Source of the DNA: Vibrio sp. RE86
GTDB taxonomy: Bacteria > Pseudomonadota > Gammaproteobacteria > Enterobacterales > Vibrionaceae
Assembly (NCBI RefSeq): GCF_013114545.1
Contig: NZ_VTXI01000004.1
Coordinates: forward strand, 1 to 64,000
Reading direction: 5' to 3'
DNA: 64,000 nt
Made by a program: the position numbers and the translations under genes. Under the pieces are notes generated by a model that saw only the letters and a list, made by a program, of their open reading frames with translations, ran no database searches and was not told where the DNA came from. Positions 9,759 through 22,600 of this stretch are shown here, in pieces. Within the stretch, counting starts at the first letter, position 1. The number at the start of each line of letters is the position of its first letter.

Positions 9759-11924
9759 ATGTCTCGTACTATTATGCTTATCCCTGCAAGTGCTGGTGTT
9801 GGTCTTACTAGCGCAAGCATGGGTGTTCTTCGCGCAATGGAGCGCAAAGGCGTTAAGGTTTCTTTCTACAAACCTATTTCTCAGCCACGTTCTGGTGGCG
9901 ATCAGCCGGATCTAACTTCAACAATCGTTGGCACAAACAGCGATGTTAAGATTGGCCAACCTCTTTCTATGTCAGTTGCTGAAAGCCTAATCGGTAACGA
10001 CAACATGGACGAGCTACTAGAAACTGTTGTTGAGCGTTACAACCAGATCAACAAAGATGCTGACGTAACACTTATCGAAGGTCTAGTTCCAACTCGTAAG
10101 CACCCATTTGCTAACCAAGTGAACGCTGAAATCGCAGCAACACTTGGCGCTGAAATCGTGCTAGTTGCAACTCCAGGTACTGATAATCCTGCGCAACTTA
10201 AAGAGCGTATCGAAGTAGCATGTTCTAACTTCGGTGGCACTAAGAACAAAAACATCTCTGGCGTTATCATCAACAAGCTTAACGCTCCAGTCGATGAAGC
10301 AGGTCGTACTCGCCCTGACCTATCTGAAATCTTTGACGATGCAGACAGCGCTCAGCAGAACGAACTAAAAGTGATGGAGATCTTCAACACTTCTCCTATC
10401 CGTGTTCTTGGTTGTGTGCCTTGGAGCATCGAGCTGATTGCAACTCGTGCTTCAGACATGGCTAAACACCTTGATGCAGAAATCATCAACGAAGGTGACT
10501 TGAATACTCGTCGTATCAAGAGCATCACTTTCTGTGCACGTTCTCTACCGCACATGATTGAACACTTCAAACCAGGTTCACTGCTTGTAACTTCAGCAGA
10601 CCGTCCAGACGTAATCGTTGCAGCAGCACTTGCAGCAATGAACGGCGTTGAGATTGGTGCGATCCTTCTAACAGGTGGTTACGATATCCCTGCTGAGATT
10701 GAGACTCTAATCAAGCCTGCGCTTGATACTGGTCTTCCAATCTTCAAGGCAAACGGCAACACTTGGCAGACGTCTCTAAACCTACAGAGCTTCAGCCTAG
10801 AGGTTCCTGCAGACGATAAAGAGCGTATCGAGTTCATCAACGAGCACGTTGCTGGCAACATCGATGGCAACTGGATCGAGTCTATGACTGAGGGTACTGA
10901 AAAGTCTCGTCGTCTAAGCCCACCAGCATTCCGTTACCAGCTAACTGAATTTGCTCGTAAAGCAGCGAAACGTATCGTTCTTCCTGAAGGTGATGAGCCA
11001 CGTACTGTTAAAGCAGCAGCGATCTGTGCTGAGCGCGGTATTGCGGAATGTGTGCTTCTTGGTAACCCAGAAGAAATCAAACGTGTTGCGGCTCAGCAAG
11101 GCGTTGAGTTAGGTGCTGGCGTAACTATCATCAACTCTGATGAAGTTCGTGAAAACTACGTTGCTCGTCTAGTTGAACTACGTGGCGCGAAAGGTATGAC
11201 TGAAGTTGTTGCTCGTGAGAAGCTACAAGATTCAGTATTCCTTGGCACAATGATGCTTGAGAACGACGAAGTTGACGGTCTAGTTTCTGGTGCAGTTCAC
11301 ACGACTGCAAACACTATCGTTCCTCCGTTCCAGATCATCAAGACTGCACCTGATGCGTCTATCGTTTCTTCTGTATTCTTCATGCTACTGCCTGACCAAG
11401 TACTGGTTTACGGTGACTGTGCGATCAACCCAGATCCAACAGCTGAACAGCTTGCTGAAATCGCTATCCAGTCTGCTGATTCTGCAGCGGCATTTGGTAT
11501 CGACCCACGCGTTGCTATGATCTCTTACTCTACTGGTGAATCTGGTAAGGGTGCAGACGTAGATAAAGTACGTGAAGCAACGAAACTTGCTCAAGCGAAG
11601 CGTCCAGATCTAGTGATCGACGGTCCTCTGCAGTACGACGCGGCTATCATGGAAAACGTTGCAGCTTCTAAAGCGCCAAACTCTCCAGTAGCAGGTAAAG
11701 CGACTGTATTCGTATTCCCAGATCTAAACACGGGTAACACGACTTACAAAGCGGTACAACGTTCAGCAGACCTAGTATCTATCGGTCCAATGCTTCAAGG
11801 TATGCGTAAGCCTGTAAACGACCTGTCTCGCGGCGCTCTAGTTGACGACATCGTTTACACTGTAGCTCTAACTGCTATCCAAGCGGATCAAGCAGCACAA
11901 GCACAAGAGAAAGTCGTAAACTAA
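9759..11924 (+). CDS. pta: Phosphate acetyltransferase
   Basis: Converts acetyl-CoA plus phosphate to acetyl phosphate plus CoA. At 721 residues it is the long enterobacterial-type form. An N-terminal P-loop-like domain starts [17 protein letters not shown], a DRTGG regulatory domain lies in the middle (about 220-340), and the catalytic PTA_PTB domain fills about 390-715 ([37 protein letters not shown]). It works with AckA, which lies immediately upstream on the same strand. A strong terminator follows. Confidence 0.98.
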   Translation: MSRTIMLIPASAGVGLTSASMGVLRAMERKGVKVSFYKPISQPRSGGDQPDLTSTIVGTNSDVKIGQPLSMSVAESLIGNDNMDELLETVVERYNQINKDADVTLIEGLVPTRKHPFANQVNAEIAATLGAEIVLVATPGTDNPAQLKERIEVACSNFGGTKNKNISGVIINKLNAPVDEAGRTRPDLSEIFDDADSAQQNELKVMEIFNTSPIRVLGCVPWSIELIATRASDMAKHLDAEIINEGDLNTRRIKSITFCARSLPHMIEHFKPGSLLVTSADRPDVIVAAALAAMNGVEIGAILLTGGYDIPAEIETLIKPALDTGLPIFKANGNTWQTSLNLQSFSLEVPADDKERIEFINEHVAGNIDGNWIESMTEGTEKSRRLSPPAFRYQLTEFARKAAKRIVLPEGDEPRTVKAAAICAERGIAECVLLGNPEEIKRVAAQQGVELGAGVTIINSDEVRENYVARLVELRGAKGMTEVVAREKLQDSVFLGTMMLENDEVDGLVSGAVHTTANTIVPPFQIIKTAPDASIVSSVFFMLLPDQVLVYGDCAINPDPTAEQLAEIAIQSADSAAAFGIDPRVAMISYSTGESGKGADVDKVREATKLAQAKRPDLVIDGPLQYDAAIMENVAASKAPNSPVAGKATVFVFPDLNTGNTTYKAVQRSADLVSIGPMLQGMRKPVNDLSRGALVDDIVYTVALTAIQADQAAQAQEKVVN

Positions 11925-11943
11925 TCTTTCTCTAAACGTTTCA

Positions 11944-11975
11944 AAGCCCTCGCCTTGTGCGGGGGCTTTTTTATT
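11944..11975 (+). terminator. Terminator after pta
   Basis: AAAGCCCTCGC, short loop, GCGGGGGCTTT followed by TTTTA, 20 bases past the pta stop. Confidence 0.85.
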
Positions 11976-12119
11976 TAAAACAATTATTTACTGCCCTTCA
12001 TCAATACTCAATCATCTAAAATTATCTCTATTTAGATCGATTCATTGTCATTCATTTGTCCCCGTAGTGCTTTTTCGCTGTTATAGCCCGCTAACTCCCC
12101 TACGACGACTGGTCTGATT

Positions 12120-14372
12120 ATGAAAAGAACAACAATGATCACCTACCTGTCTTCCGCCCTTACAGGTGTAGTATTACTGTCTGGCTGTGGAACTGACGAC
12201 AGCTCAACATCACAAGTCTCTGTACAAGTACCTTTTAATACGGTGCAGCCTCCTATGCCCAATGATGGCTACGGTTATGACAGCGACGGAACCATTTCAC
12301 TACCCGATGAGCCTGATACAAGCGCCATCTACGCTCAATCTGAACAAGAGACGCTCTCCTACTACCAAAGCTTTGAAACAAGCTTCGCAGGCGTCGACGG
12401 ATGGGGGCTTTGTGTAGAGCCGATCGAGATTCCGCTCCAAAGTGTAGATTCTTCTTTAGTCTACCCTCTTGATACCTCCTCTCTTGAGCGTGCTGTATTC
12501 CTATTTGATAGCGAAACTATGCAGCCAATAGAAACCAAGCTATCAAATGATGGGCGTAACATACGCATCGAATGTGAGTCAGCACTAGAAAGCGCAAAAA
12601 CTTACTACTTGATTGTGACGGACGACGCTCAAACTCAATTTGGTGAACCACTTCAAGCAGATGCGAGTTTTGCTAGTTTACTTAACACCCCTGAAAAGGA
12701 ACTTGGCGAACGTACACGAGAGCTCAAGCACAAAACTCAACTTGCTCTCGACGCTTACGTGGGGCACTTTGCAGACACATCTAAAGAAGAGATCGTATAC
12801 GCTGCCTCCTTTACCACCCAAGATACGTATGCATTGCTCGATACTATCGTCACAGAAAACCAAGGTGCCACACTACAATTTAGCCCGAGTCCCGTAACTA
12901 TCAACGAGCCGATTAAGGTTAATACAAAATCTGGTGTTGGAGACTTGTTCGTCAAGTATGCAAAATACCAAGGAACGCTTACGTCAAACTACTATCTGCC
13001 GTTTAGTGATGCCGACTCTGCAACCTGCAAACTAGACAAGTACGACCCAATCAGCAGTTGCCCAGATATGTATCGTTGGATGACCAATAAAGATGGCAGC
13101 CATGTATCAGCTGATAACATCGCTCTAAAATCCGAAGAGCAGTCTATCCCTGTAGATTTGTATCTCCCGTACAGTGAACAGGGCCAAACTGCGATTTTTA
13201 ACAAATTTAAGGCAGGCGAGATACCAACCATTATCTTTGTCCATGGTGTAACTGCGGATAAAAGTGCGGCATCTTTAATGATGAAAGACTACGTTGACCT
13301 AATGTCTAGGTATGCTGTCATCGCAATTGATATGCCTTACCACGGTGAACGAATCATTGAGGATATGGACGGTAATCCAGTCAGTGCGGCTGCCGACAAG
13401 TCTTACTTTATCAACATCAATTCACCACTGACGTTGAAAGGAAACCTCGCACAAGCGGTCGGCGATTTCATTGCTCTGCGCTGGGCGCTAAATGACTTCA
13501 CTAAAACTGTACCTGAGGTTCACCTAGTCGGCCATTCTCTAGGCGGTATTGTCTCGGTCATGATCAGTGAGATGACACAACCTAAAGACAACAAACCTAT
13601 TCCCAACCCTCTAGAGCTGACCACTGCGAACTTTGTCGTTCCAGGACAAGGCTTAGTGAACCTCACTTTGAGTTCGCTCACGCTTGGAGAAGAGATGGCA
13701 GACTCTGTCAAAGCCTCTTCCGATGTTCAACGTGCCATCGCTGAAACCGTTATTCCCGATCAGTGTCAGCCTGATGATACAAACCAAACTTGTATGGATG
13801 CGCTAGATCATTACCGCTTACAATCTACGGCTAATAACAATCCAGTCAGTATGCTAGAAGACGATATTTTCCAAGCTTTAGTTCCCGTCTTAAAGCAGGG
13901 GGTTCAAACCACGATAGATGCTTCAGACCCGGCAACAAAAGTAAGCCGCCAAGTAGAAAAACTTCAACCAACCCTATTAATTGAGGCAAAAGGCAACTGC
14001 GGGCAAGAGTGCGAGCTCGGTGAATACATGCCCGACGCTGTCGTGCCAAATGATGCGACAGACAATGTGATGACTGGAACGGAGCCTTTGATCAAAGCAT
14101 TAGCTCTTGAAGATATCACCAGCGATGTTACGGCAAATCCTGGATCTACTATTCGAGGGGTGATTAGAGCCACTGTTGGTGGGCATGGCACTTACTTATT
14201 CCCTTATGAAGGGCCTATGGATGAATCAGGGCTGCCGGCGCAAGAGATCTCAGGCGAAGGTTATAGCTCACTTAACACTCAACAAGAAGCGGTCTATCAG
14301 ATGATTAGCAGCTTAGGCGACGAGATAACCTTTGGTGACGAAGACCTTGGCAATGTAGAAGGCTTGGAGTAA
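12120..14372 (+). CDS. volA: Outer-membrane lysophospholipase VolA-like lipoprotein
   Basis: Surface lipoprotein lipase of the VolA family, which in Vibrio cholerae cleaves lysophosphatidylcholine and supplies the fatty acid to a partner FadL porin. The 750 residues start with a lipoprotein signal ending LLSGC (Cys23). The N-terminal domain matches the bacterial virulence-factor lipase type. The catalytic domain holds the oxyanion-type IFVHGVTADK and the elbow GHSLGG, with nucleophile Ser473. Its stop TAA overlaps the next ATG by one base, so it is translationally coupled to the fadL-type gene downstream. That coupling supports the VolA assignment. Confidence 0.88.
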   Translation: MKRTTMITYLSSALTGVVLLSGCGTDDSSTSQVSVQVPFNTVQPPMPNDGYGYDSDGTISLPDEPDTSAIYAQSEQETLSYYQSFETSFAGVDGWGLCVEPIEIPLQSVDSSLVYPLDTSSLERAVFLFDSETMQPIETKLSNDGRNIRIECESALESAKTYYLIVTDDAQTQFGEPLQADASFASLLNTPEKELGERTRELKHKTQLALDAYVGHFADTSKEEIVYAASFTTQDTYALLDTIVTENQGATLQFSPSPVTINEPIKVNTKSGVGDLFVKYAKYQGTLTSNYYLPFSDADSATCKLDKYDPISSCPDMYRWMTNKDGSHVSADNIALKSEEQSIPVDLYLPYSEQGQTAIFNKFKAGEIPTIIFVHGVTADKSAASLMMKDYVDLMSRYAVIAIDMPYHGERIIEDMDGNPVSAAADKSYFININSPLTLKGNLAQAVGDFIALRWALNDFTKTVPEVHLVGHSLGGIVSVMISEMTQPKDNKPIPNPLELTTANFVVPGQGLVNLTLSSLTLGEEMADSVKASSDVQRAIAETVIPDQCQPDDTNQTCMDALDHYRLQSTANNNPVSMLEDDIFQALVPVLKQGVQTTIDASDPATKVSRQVEKLQPTLLIEAKGNCGQECELGEYMPDAVVPNDATDNVMTGTEPLIKALALEDITSDVTANPGSTIRGVIRATVGGHGTYLFPYEGPMDESGLPAQEISGEGYSSLNTQQEAVYQMISSLGDEITFGDEDLGNVEGLE

Positions 14373-15562
14373 TGACAATGAAAAAGACAATCTTAGCTTT
14401 AGCGATTTCAATGACTGCGACTCAAGCGGTGGGAGCAGGATTTCAGCTCAACTCACAATCTGCAACAGGCTTAGGCCGCGCGTTCGCTGGAGATGCCGTC
14501 ATTGCAGACAATGCCAGTGTCGTGTCAAAAAACGCAGCTGCCATGAGTCTTATTGAACAAGAGCAAATATCACTAGGATTTGTGGTCATCGACAGCCAAG
14601 TGGAGCTTAACGACACACTCTATACGCCAGCCTTTGGCCAAACCCAAGAAGTCGATAACACCCAACTAGACAACACAACGTTTGTGCCTAACTTCCACTA
14701 TGTTAATCCTATAGATGGCACCGCTTGGACGATTGGCGCGACCATTCACTCCAACTTCGGTACCCATGTCGAGTTTAACGATGATTTTCCGGCAGACGAA
14801 TTTGGCGGAAAAACATCTCTTAGCAGCGTCAATTTCGGAGTGAGTGCCGCTTATCAAATCAATGAACAATGGTCCGTCGGTGCTGGGCTTGATGCCATTT
14901 ATGGTGAAGGTGAGATTTCACGTAAAAACCTACTTGATATCGAAGCCGATGGTGTGGCTTTGGGCTTTAATCTTGGTGCGACTTACCAAATCAATCAAGA
15001 TCATCGCTTTGGACTTTCATATCGATTCAGCCCAGACTTAACCGCAGAGGGGCAAGTGGATCAATTGACTTCCAAAACAGACTCTTTGGATATTCCTCTC
15101 CCAGACATGGTTGAGTTTTCGGGTTACCACAAGATCCAACCAATCTTTGCGCTTCACTACAGTGTTCAATACGTGAGTTGGTCTGAGTTTGATTCGTTAA
15201 CTTCTGATGGTCTTTCTAGCCCTATCAAGGAGTATCAATGGAAGGACGGCGGGCATGTATCACTAGGTGCGACTTGGTATCAATCACCGACCACAGAGTA
15301 CCGTGTCGGATACATGTATGATGTCTCACCAGTTGATGAACTGACATCGCTTTCTATACCCGACACAAACCGCCATTGGTTCACCCTCGGCGTGAGTCAT
15401 GAACTTTCCAAGCAATGGACAGTAGACGGTGCGTTAGGATTACTCGTTGGAGAAGAGGCTCACATCAACGAATCTTTAACCGTAATTGAAACGAGCAACA
15501 TTCAATCGGATGTGACAACCGACGCATGGATGGCTGGCATTCAAATTAACTACAAGTTTTAA
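14372..15562 (+). CDS. fadL: FadL-type outer-membrane fatty-acid transporter
   Basis: Outer-membrane beta-barrel for long-chain fatty acids. The 396 residues begin with a cleavable signal ending AVGA, followed by GFQLNSQSATGLGRAFAG, the typical FadL plug start. The rest is alternating beta-strand, ending in the aromatic residue expected for barrel insertion (INYKF). It starts at 14372 inside the volA stop (TAATG); a second ATG at 14378 is possible. Paired with volA it should import fatty acids released at the cell surface. Confidence 0.92.
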   Translation: MTMKKTILALAISMTATQAVGAGFQLNSQSATGLGRAFAGDAVIADNASVVSKNAAAMSLIEQEQISLGFVVIDSQVELNDTLYTPAFGQTQEVDNTQLDNTTFVPNFHYVNPIDGTAWTIGATIHSNFGTHVEFNDDFPADEFGGKTSLSSVNFGVSAAYQINEQWSVGAGLDAIYGEGEISRKNLLDIEADGVALGFNLGATYQINQDHRFGLSYRFSPDLTAEGQVDQLTSKTDSLDIPLPDMVEFSGYHKIQPIFALHYSVQYVSWSEFDSLTSDGLSSPIKEYQWKDGGHVSLGATWYQSPTTEYRVGYMYDVSPVDELTSLSIPDTNRHWFTLGVSHELSKQWTVDGALGLLVGEEAHINESLTVIETSNIQSDVTTDAWMAGIQINYKF

Positions 15563-15586
15563 TCACCTCTCTTAGCCAAGAGCTTT

Positions 15587-15622
15587 GCCCTGCACTACTT
15601 GATGTAATGCAGGGCCTTTTTA
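15587..15622 (+). terminator. Terminator after volA-fadL
   Basis: An 8-bp GC-rich stem (GCCCTGCA/TGCAGGGC) with a 13-base loop, then CTTTTTAT, 25 bases past the fadL stop. Confidence 0.8.
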
Positions 15623-15631
15623 TATTTGTAC

Positions 15632-16588
15632 CTACAACGCTATGCCGATATTCTCTCGCTGGTGAGGGGACTCAAGATCTAACTCTGGCCCTTGTGGCAC
15701 AACTTGGGTTGGATTTATACCAGTATGGCTGAAGTAGTAGTGGCGCTTGATGTGGTAAAAGTCTGTGGTCTCTTTCACACCCGGAACCTGATAAAGTTCT
15801 TTCATATAGCCATTCAAGTGTTGGTAATCCGCTATACGTTTTTTGTTACACTTAAAGTGCCCCACATAGACTGCATCAAAACGAATCAAAGTGGTAAACA
15901 GTCTCCAATCTGCCTCGGTGATACGATCGCCCGCAATGTATCGGTTGTTGGCTAAATGGTCATCCAATCGATCTAATGAAGCAAATAACTGATCATACGC
16001 TTCTTCGTATGCGTCTTGCGTTGTCGCAAAGCCGCAACGATATACGCCATTGTTCACATGTGGGTAAATAAAGGCATTCCACTCATCGATGATTTCCTGC
16101 TTGTGCTCAGGGTAGTAATCATCGGTGTTTCCCGTCAACTCATTGAACGCTGAGTTAAACATGCGGATAATTTCAGAAGACTCATTGCTGACAATGGTAT
16201 TGTGTTTTTTATCCCAAAGAACGGGAACCGTCACTCGACCAGTGTAATCAGGTTTCGCTTGCGTGTAGATTTGATGCATACGAGTATGACCAAACAGCGG
16301 CTCAGGCAATCCCATTTGCCACCCTTCACTCATCATGTCTGGGCAAACCACCGTGACATCAATGTGCTCTTCAAGCCCTTTCAGTTTACGGAAGATAAGC
16401 GTGCGGTGCGCCCACGGACAAGCCAGTGACACATACAAATGGTAGCGGCCTGATTCAGGTTGGAACTTCGCATCTGGTGTGTTTTCTATCCAATCACGAA
16501 AACCCGCATCTTCACGAACAAACTTTCCGCCGCTTGACTTTGTGTCGTACCAAACATCATGCCATACACCTTCAACTAACTTACCCAT
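15632..16588 (-). CDS. yqjG: Glutathionyl-hydroquinone reductase YqjG
   Basis: Xi-class glutathione transferase that reduces glutathionyl-hydroquinones. The 318 residues have the characteristic catalytic motif LACPWAHR with Cys57, a thioredoxin-like N-terminal half and an all-helical C-terminal half (for example DWRLFTTLIRFDAVYVGHFKCN). The ATG at 16588 has an AGGAG ribosome site eight bases upstream. It is a single gene, convergent with fadL. Confidence 0.95.
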   Translation of the reverse strand: MGKLVEGVWHDVWYDTKSSGGKFVREDAGFRDWIENTPDAKFQPESGRYHLYVSLACPWAHRTLIFRKLKGLEEHIDVTVVCPDMMSEGWQMGLPEPLFGHTRMHQIYTQAKPDYTGRVTVPVLWDKKHNTIVSNESSEIIRMFNSAFNELTGNTDDYYPEHKQEIIDEWNAFIYPHVNNGVYRCGFATTQDAYEEAYDQLFASLDRLDDHLANNRYIAGDRITEADWRLFTTLIRFDAVYVGHFKCNKKRIADYQHLNGYMKELYQVPGVKETTDFYHIKRHYYFSHTGINPTQVVPQGPELDLESPHQRENIGIAL

Positions 16589-16626
16589 GACTGTCTCCTA
16601 ACCCATTAATTCTGATGTTTTAAGTA

Positions 16627-16669
16627 TAAAAAAAGCCAACGTTTTGATAAGTAGAAAACGTTGGCTTTG
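16627..16669 (-). terminator. Terminator of the MSHA-like cluster
   Basis: On the minus strand AAAGCCAACGTTTT, a nine-base loop, AAAACGTTGGCTTT is followed by more Ts. It lies 24 bases past the stop of the giant MshQ-like gene and before yqjG. Confidence 0.9.
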
Positions 16670-16692
16670 ATGTTCGAATATTTTGAATAGGG

Positions 16693-19600
16693 TTATTCGA
16701 ATCTTTCCATTATATAAATGACATTATCTGAAGCACGAGAGACTCCAAACGTCGCGGTTGAGATTGGCGGCTGTTGATAGCTTGCAACATCGCCACACAC
16801 ATCCATCTCATCTTCGATGGTATACCAACAATAACCAAGCCAGTTCTCGGCCCCTTGGCTAAATGCCCAAGGTAGCTCCACCCTGCCTGATTCTGAGCCT
16901 CCGATCAGCGTTGCCGCGAGCCCTTGAGAAAGCTCAGCTAACTCTAGCGCCCCTTCGATAATCTCAGGCGCAGAGCCACCCACTTCCATTGGTTGTGGGT
17001 CTAGATCATCAATATCAGGGAAATCACCTAATACCGATATTGCAGCTTCATTATGCCAATCATTCAAGATAAAGGCTTCACCGTCCCAATACTCGATGTT
17101 CATCGCCATTGGCAGTCTTTGGTTTGTTGGCCCAGCCACATCGACTAAGGTCAGACGCCCAAATCGAACATCGATATTTTGCCCTAGTTCCAACGCCTCA
17201 TTGTCTAAGGTAGCTCCGGTAATATCGACCAGCGGCGAGTCATCTAGATTGGTAAAGTCCATGAGTAAGCTCACATCATCCAATTGTTGCCAACACTCTT
17301 CGGCACGCCCGAAGTAATAACTCTCACTGTCTAAAGACCAACGACCTCCTTGCCATTGCTGTGCAAAATCAATAGCGCTATTACTACTGTCAAGCAACAC
17401 ACCTTGGTCGGTTAAACACGTCGGAAGGTCATCATTAAAATAGAGGTTGTTCGTTGCAAGACTCGGAAGTTCGGACTCCTCTAACACATCAGTATCGTAA
17501 AAACTCAGCGTACCACCGTTAGCACCATGGGCCTCTACTTCGACATCAACTGTGACATTAGGGCGACCATAATAAGTCCAAGGTTCACCATTGTCTGCTC
17601 TTGTTGTTGGCACTGAAAATTCGCTGGTTAAACCGAACCTTGCTGGGTAGAAGTAGCCTATCTCAGAACGCTGACCACCATTTTCTATTGATTGCTGCGT
17701 ATTGAGGAAGCCGCTTAATCCAGAATAGCCATCATAGCTGTCTACTGACCACTGGGTTGAAATTGTGCCTACGTTGCCATATTCAAAGGTATTCTCAAGT
17801 CGGCCTTGGCTAAACACTTTTGTATTGGGAGCGCTTGGCGATAAGTCACTTGCGGATCCAACTTGTGAATTTGGCACGACAACATTCGCCAAGAACCCTT
17901 CAGTGTTTGCCAACGCTGCATCAAAGTTTTGCGTAATCAACGGGTCAGTTGCAGTATGACCTTTAGCAACGGCCGTCACTTGCACAGTAAACTCTGTCTC
18001 CGCAGGTAAGAATGGGCTCAGTGAGTCTATCGGGTTATTTGTATCATCACCGTTTACATCACTCACAACTAACGCATACGGTTTGAAGTGGAGCAGTGAT
18101 TCAAGCGACGCATAGCGAGTATTACCTTGCTCAGGGGTATACTCCGCCAAAACATTCAAATAGCCTGACTCAAAGTACTCACTCTCAATGTTTTCACTCG
18201 CACCAGCATTGAAGTTCAAGGTCACAGATGTACCATCACCAATCTCTGTTCCATCAAGTCGTAACTTTCCTTTATGAGTATCGGTTTGATGTTCAAAACG
18301 GAAGGTTTTGGCGCCTTGATAGTCAGGGTCAGTGATACATTGAGGCTGATCATCCAATGCGACTTTTCTCTCGACACGCAAACCAAATGTTTCACCCGCT
18401 TTGTAATGATTGGGCGCATTCAGTGGCACGATCTTAAAGCCTTCTTTGGTAAAGCGAGCACTCTCTTTCGCTGTTCCTAAGTCTTGTTCGGTCGCAACTA
18501 GCGTGATGTTTTCAAGCTCAGAATCCGTCGCAACCCATATAGTGCGTGTTAACGACTGCCCCGGCTGGAACAATAAGGTTTTGCTCCCTGTACGGCACAG
18601 TGCTTTACCCAGCTCTTGTCCACGGCTAAACGCTGACGCATCGAACCAACACTGGCTTGGCGCGTTTTCAAAACCGACATTCACGTTTACGTCTTGAGAG
18701 AGATTGCCACCGTCTACATCCAATATCACTTGGTATTGAGCCACTTCACACGTCAAGGGCGAACTTGGTGCGTTAACTGTAAGACCATTGAGTGTACTGC
18801 CGATTTCGAAGCTGTAGTCTTCAACTTCACCATCATTAAGTTGACCGTAAGCTGATTCTGGTTCTACAGAAGAATAACGTACACGAACGTAACCGCGTGA
18901 ACTGTCCATTGGCACAGTAAATCGAAGACCAGTTGGTAGCTTATTCCAATGTTGTGCATCCCAGCTGACCCAAGCCGCAAATGAGCCACCACCACTTAGA
19001 TTCAAATAGAGTGAATACTGTTTTCCGGGGGTCAATGGGTTGTTATCAATATCGACAACACGGCCCGCGCTATCTTTAAACACCACACCATCATCAGATA
19101 AATCGGAGGCAGCGAAATCATCATAGCCAGGGCCTAAATCGGCACTCCAGGTACTACCAAGTTTGATGCTTTCATTGGTGCCTAAGTGGGTTGCTGGGTT
19201 ATTCCCTTCTAGCGCTTCGGGAACATCACCAAAATCAGCGTGAATCGCACAACCACCAGCATCATTACTGGTTGTTTTCTCTTCTTCGCCTTTCATCTCA
19301 AATTGGATGGTGCGACTGGCAATATCTACTGAATATAGCGCGGTTGACGGTTGTTGCTTTTCACTGTCATCAATGACGCCATCTTGGTTTAGGTCGTGCA
19401 GACCACCATTGGTCATGGCAAACAAAATGCCACCCTTGTTGATGCCAAAACCACCGGAAGAACGTTTACCTGAGGAATCTTTTAGCGGCCACTCTGGATT
19501 ATCAAAATCTGGGTCACTTGGAATTTTGAGGGTCAGTTTATGTTTATCGATAGAGCCGGTGAGGATATTAATCTCATAAAGGTTCTTTAGATTCTGATCC

Positions 19601-22600
19601 AGTGCGTAGACTACGTTAGGTGATTGGCCAGACAGATCAAACGCAAAGTCCGCACTCCAAGGTGCACTCTTGCCTTGATCTAAACCAAGTTGGATCGTAT
19701 CAAACGCGCCAGTCGCCAATTCAACTCTTACTATGGAATGCCAACTTGAGCGAGAGATCAGCATATAACGACCATCTGGTGACACATCACCCGCATTAGC
19801 ACGACCGAGTTTGCCACTGTCGCCAACTTTTGCATCTGAATAGAGTCGGTCTCCAGCGTTAAAGGTGAAGATATCACCGTCTTCCGACTCAATATATACA
19901 CCATCGTAGGCCGCTTTTAAATCCGCTAAGTAGCTAAACTCTGCCCCTGCTTCTTGGCCGGCAATATACAATTTATGTGGCACTGAACCCTGAGAACTCA
20001 CCCCATAAGTCAAACCGTCAACTTGGCTAACACCAATCGCCTTTATCTCGGAGACGTTGAGATTACCGTTGATTTCGTCAATAACAATCTCCCCACCTTT
20101 GGCTTTCCACTTAGCATATTGATAGACACCGTTGTTGCTCGCCTCTTTAACCTGAACAAAACCATCACAACGACCTGGCTGCGGGAAAATATTGTCGTCA
20201 ACGAGGTAGACTAAGTGATCTTCAATTTCACCAAGGTGGTCTAAATTTCCTGTGCCTGTGAGCTCAAGTCTAAGGAAGGTTTGAGTATTCGAAGTAAACG
20301 ATGCGCCACTAAAGTCCCAGCTTACATCGACAGATTGAGCCCCCAATTGAGAAGACAAAGTGACACTGGTTTCTTCGCTGCTATCAAACTTAGAGTCGCC
20401 ATTAACATCAAGGTACGCTTTTAGTACTGCATCACGACCAGTTGTATTTTTTACCGGGAGACCCTTTATTTCAATTCTGTCACCGCGAGTTAAATAGAGC
20501 GGTGTAGAGAAAGTAAACTCATCGTTGAATCCATCGGCGTCATCGCCTTTCGCAAAATCAGATGTTTTTGCTTCACTTTCCACATCCGCAGGTTCTGAGC
20601 CGATGTACAAGTTAGGGTCGACCTTACGACTGTCGTTGATGACTAGTTCCGCTTTGTTATTCGATACTCGCTTAAAGTGTTGAGGAAGGTCGCCAAAGTC
20701 GAGGCCCACTTCGCAGCCGAATTTTGCGTTATCCAGAATATTACCACTAGAACCGCCGACTGGCTTATTACCCTTAAAGGCGATACGAGTGACGTATTGA
20801 CCTGCGGGTACTTGATAACTTCCTGAGTGATGAACCCAATAATCTTTACCGTCAATCACCTGCTCAGTGACCAAATCTTGATCGGGTGAGCCGAACATCA
20901 GAGAGATTTGATCGTTGTCGTAGCTATCCGGGTAAGTACGATTTGAATAGTCAAAGCTCCAACGAATACGTTCGCCTGGAACGGTGACCACATCTTGATA
21001 CATCACCGTTGGGTGGTACACGTTCATTTCGGCAACGTTACTCGACCCATCAGAAGACTTGGAATAGACGTAGGCGTTGTAAACATTAAACTCAATATGG
21101 TTTCTACGCTGTGGAAAAGGTGCTGAGTGAGGGTCTAGCGTAGGATCTTGTTGGAAAATAGACCACCCCGCTACTGAGCTTTCTGGAGTATCCCAGCCAT
21201 TATGCCCATCTTCGGTATAGAAAATTTCGAACGAACCGTTTTGAAGACCCGCTTCACACCCTGCAGTACCCATTGAAGGTGCTGCAACCCACACTTGATA
21301 GTCTTCGACCTCTCCATCAAACGCAGCTCCCGTCGGATCATTTACAGAGTCTTCATCGGTAGAGTAACGAACACGAACCCAGCTCTCTCCATGAACATCG
21401 AATGCCGACAGAACAAGATCTAACGGATTTTGCCCCGCCTTTACCTTAACGCTATCAATCACCTTTTCCGAAATGAACTGCTTGTTGCGCTCAAACCCAT
21501 CCCAGCTACCATCTTGGTTTCTATCAACCCAGACAGAGACATAGCCTTTCTCAGATGCAGTTACAACTAGCTCATTCACATAAGGTTGCTCCACGCCATT
21601 TTCATCAAAGTAGCTAGTGATCAAAACATTAAGTGGGCTTCCAAGCAGTTCAGTATTATGAGGGTTAAACTCAACGCCATCATCTTCCTGATCTAAAGAG
21701 GCATCACGACTCGGCTGACCGTCGTTCTCCTCATCAAGACTAAATGCACATGAGGCGACCACACCTGGGTAAAGGCAAACATCCTCATCGATAGCATGAC
21801 GGGCACCATTGTCGGCTGACATAACAGGGAAACGAGTCTCTTCCCAACCTGTCGCAAGATCTTCATTTGGAGCATCACCGTAGTCGTAACTAGATGCCTC
21901 AACGTTGATTGCTTGTCCCATCTCTGAAGTGTTGCCACAACTGTCTATAGTAATGCCAGTTATTTTACTTGCGGGGGTCAACAAGGAGGTATTGAGAGAG
22001 CAATTTACGATAAGGCCTTGGCTATCTAAGCCACATTGCCCTAGATAATCCGTTCCTTCAATTGTTGAATCTGTAGCGCTGCCTGAAGCCAAATACATTT
22101 CTACGGTAAGATCTTCGTAATCTTGCTCACACGCTGCATAAGAGTAATGGATATTATCCAACCTCACACGACCGATTACTTCTCCATTTGAGTTTGCAGA
22201 ACTGAACTCAGGATAGTCAATCGCATAGTTACTGACATCAGCAGCCCAATTATATTTATCATCATTTGGGGTTCTATAACCAATCGCGTCGTTATAACGC
22301 AAGTCAATCGCCATTCCTTTGGTATTTTGAAAGGTATTCTGGCTTATCTTGTTTTCATTACCATACAAGACTCGAACACCAGAGGCATGCCATTGGTGGT
22401 CTCCATCAGAGACATGATCATCTCCGGTGTCCACAAAGTGGTTTCTGAGCACAGTCACCTTGTCTGAGTTTGAAAGGTATAGCCCCGCAGCTTGCTCGTT
22501 ATGATCTTCTCTATTTACCGTATTGTTGAATAGGTTGTCAGAAACGACTATCTCTTGGCTATCGTAGATAATGACGCCAGAGTCTCGGGTGTCATTGAAG

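Noticed and set aside
12187..12897. Alternative-frame open frames inside volA
   Set aside because: Shadow frames of a well-supported gene, without ribosome sites.
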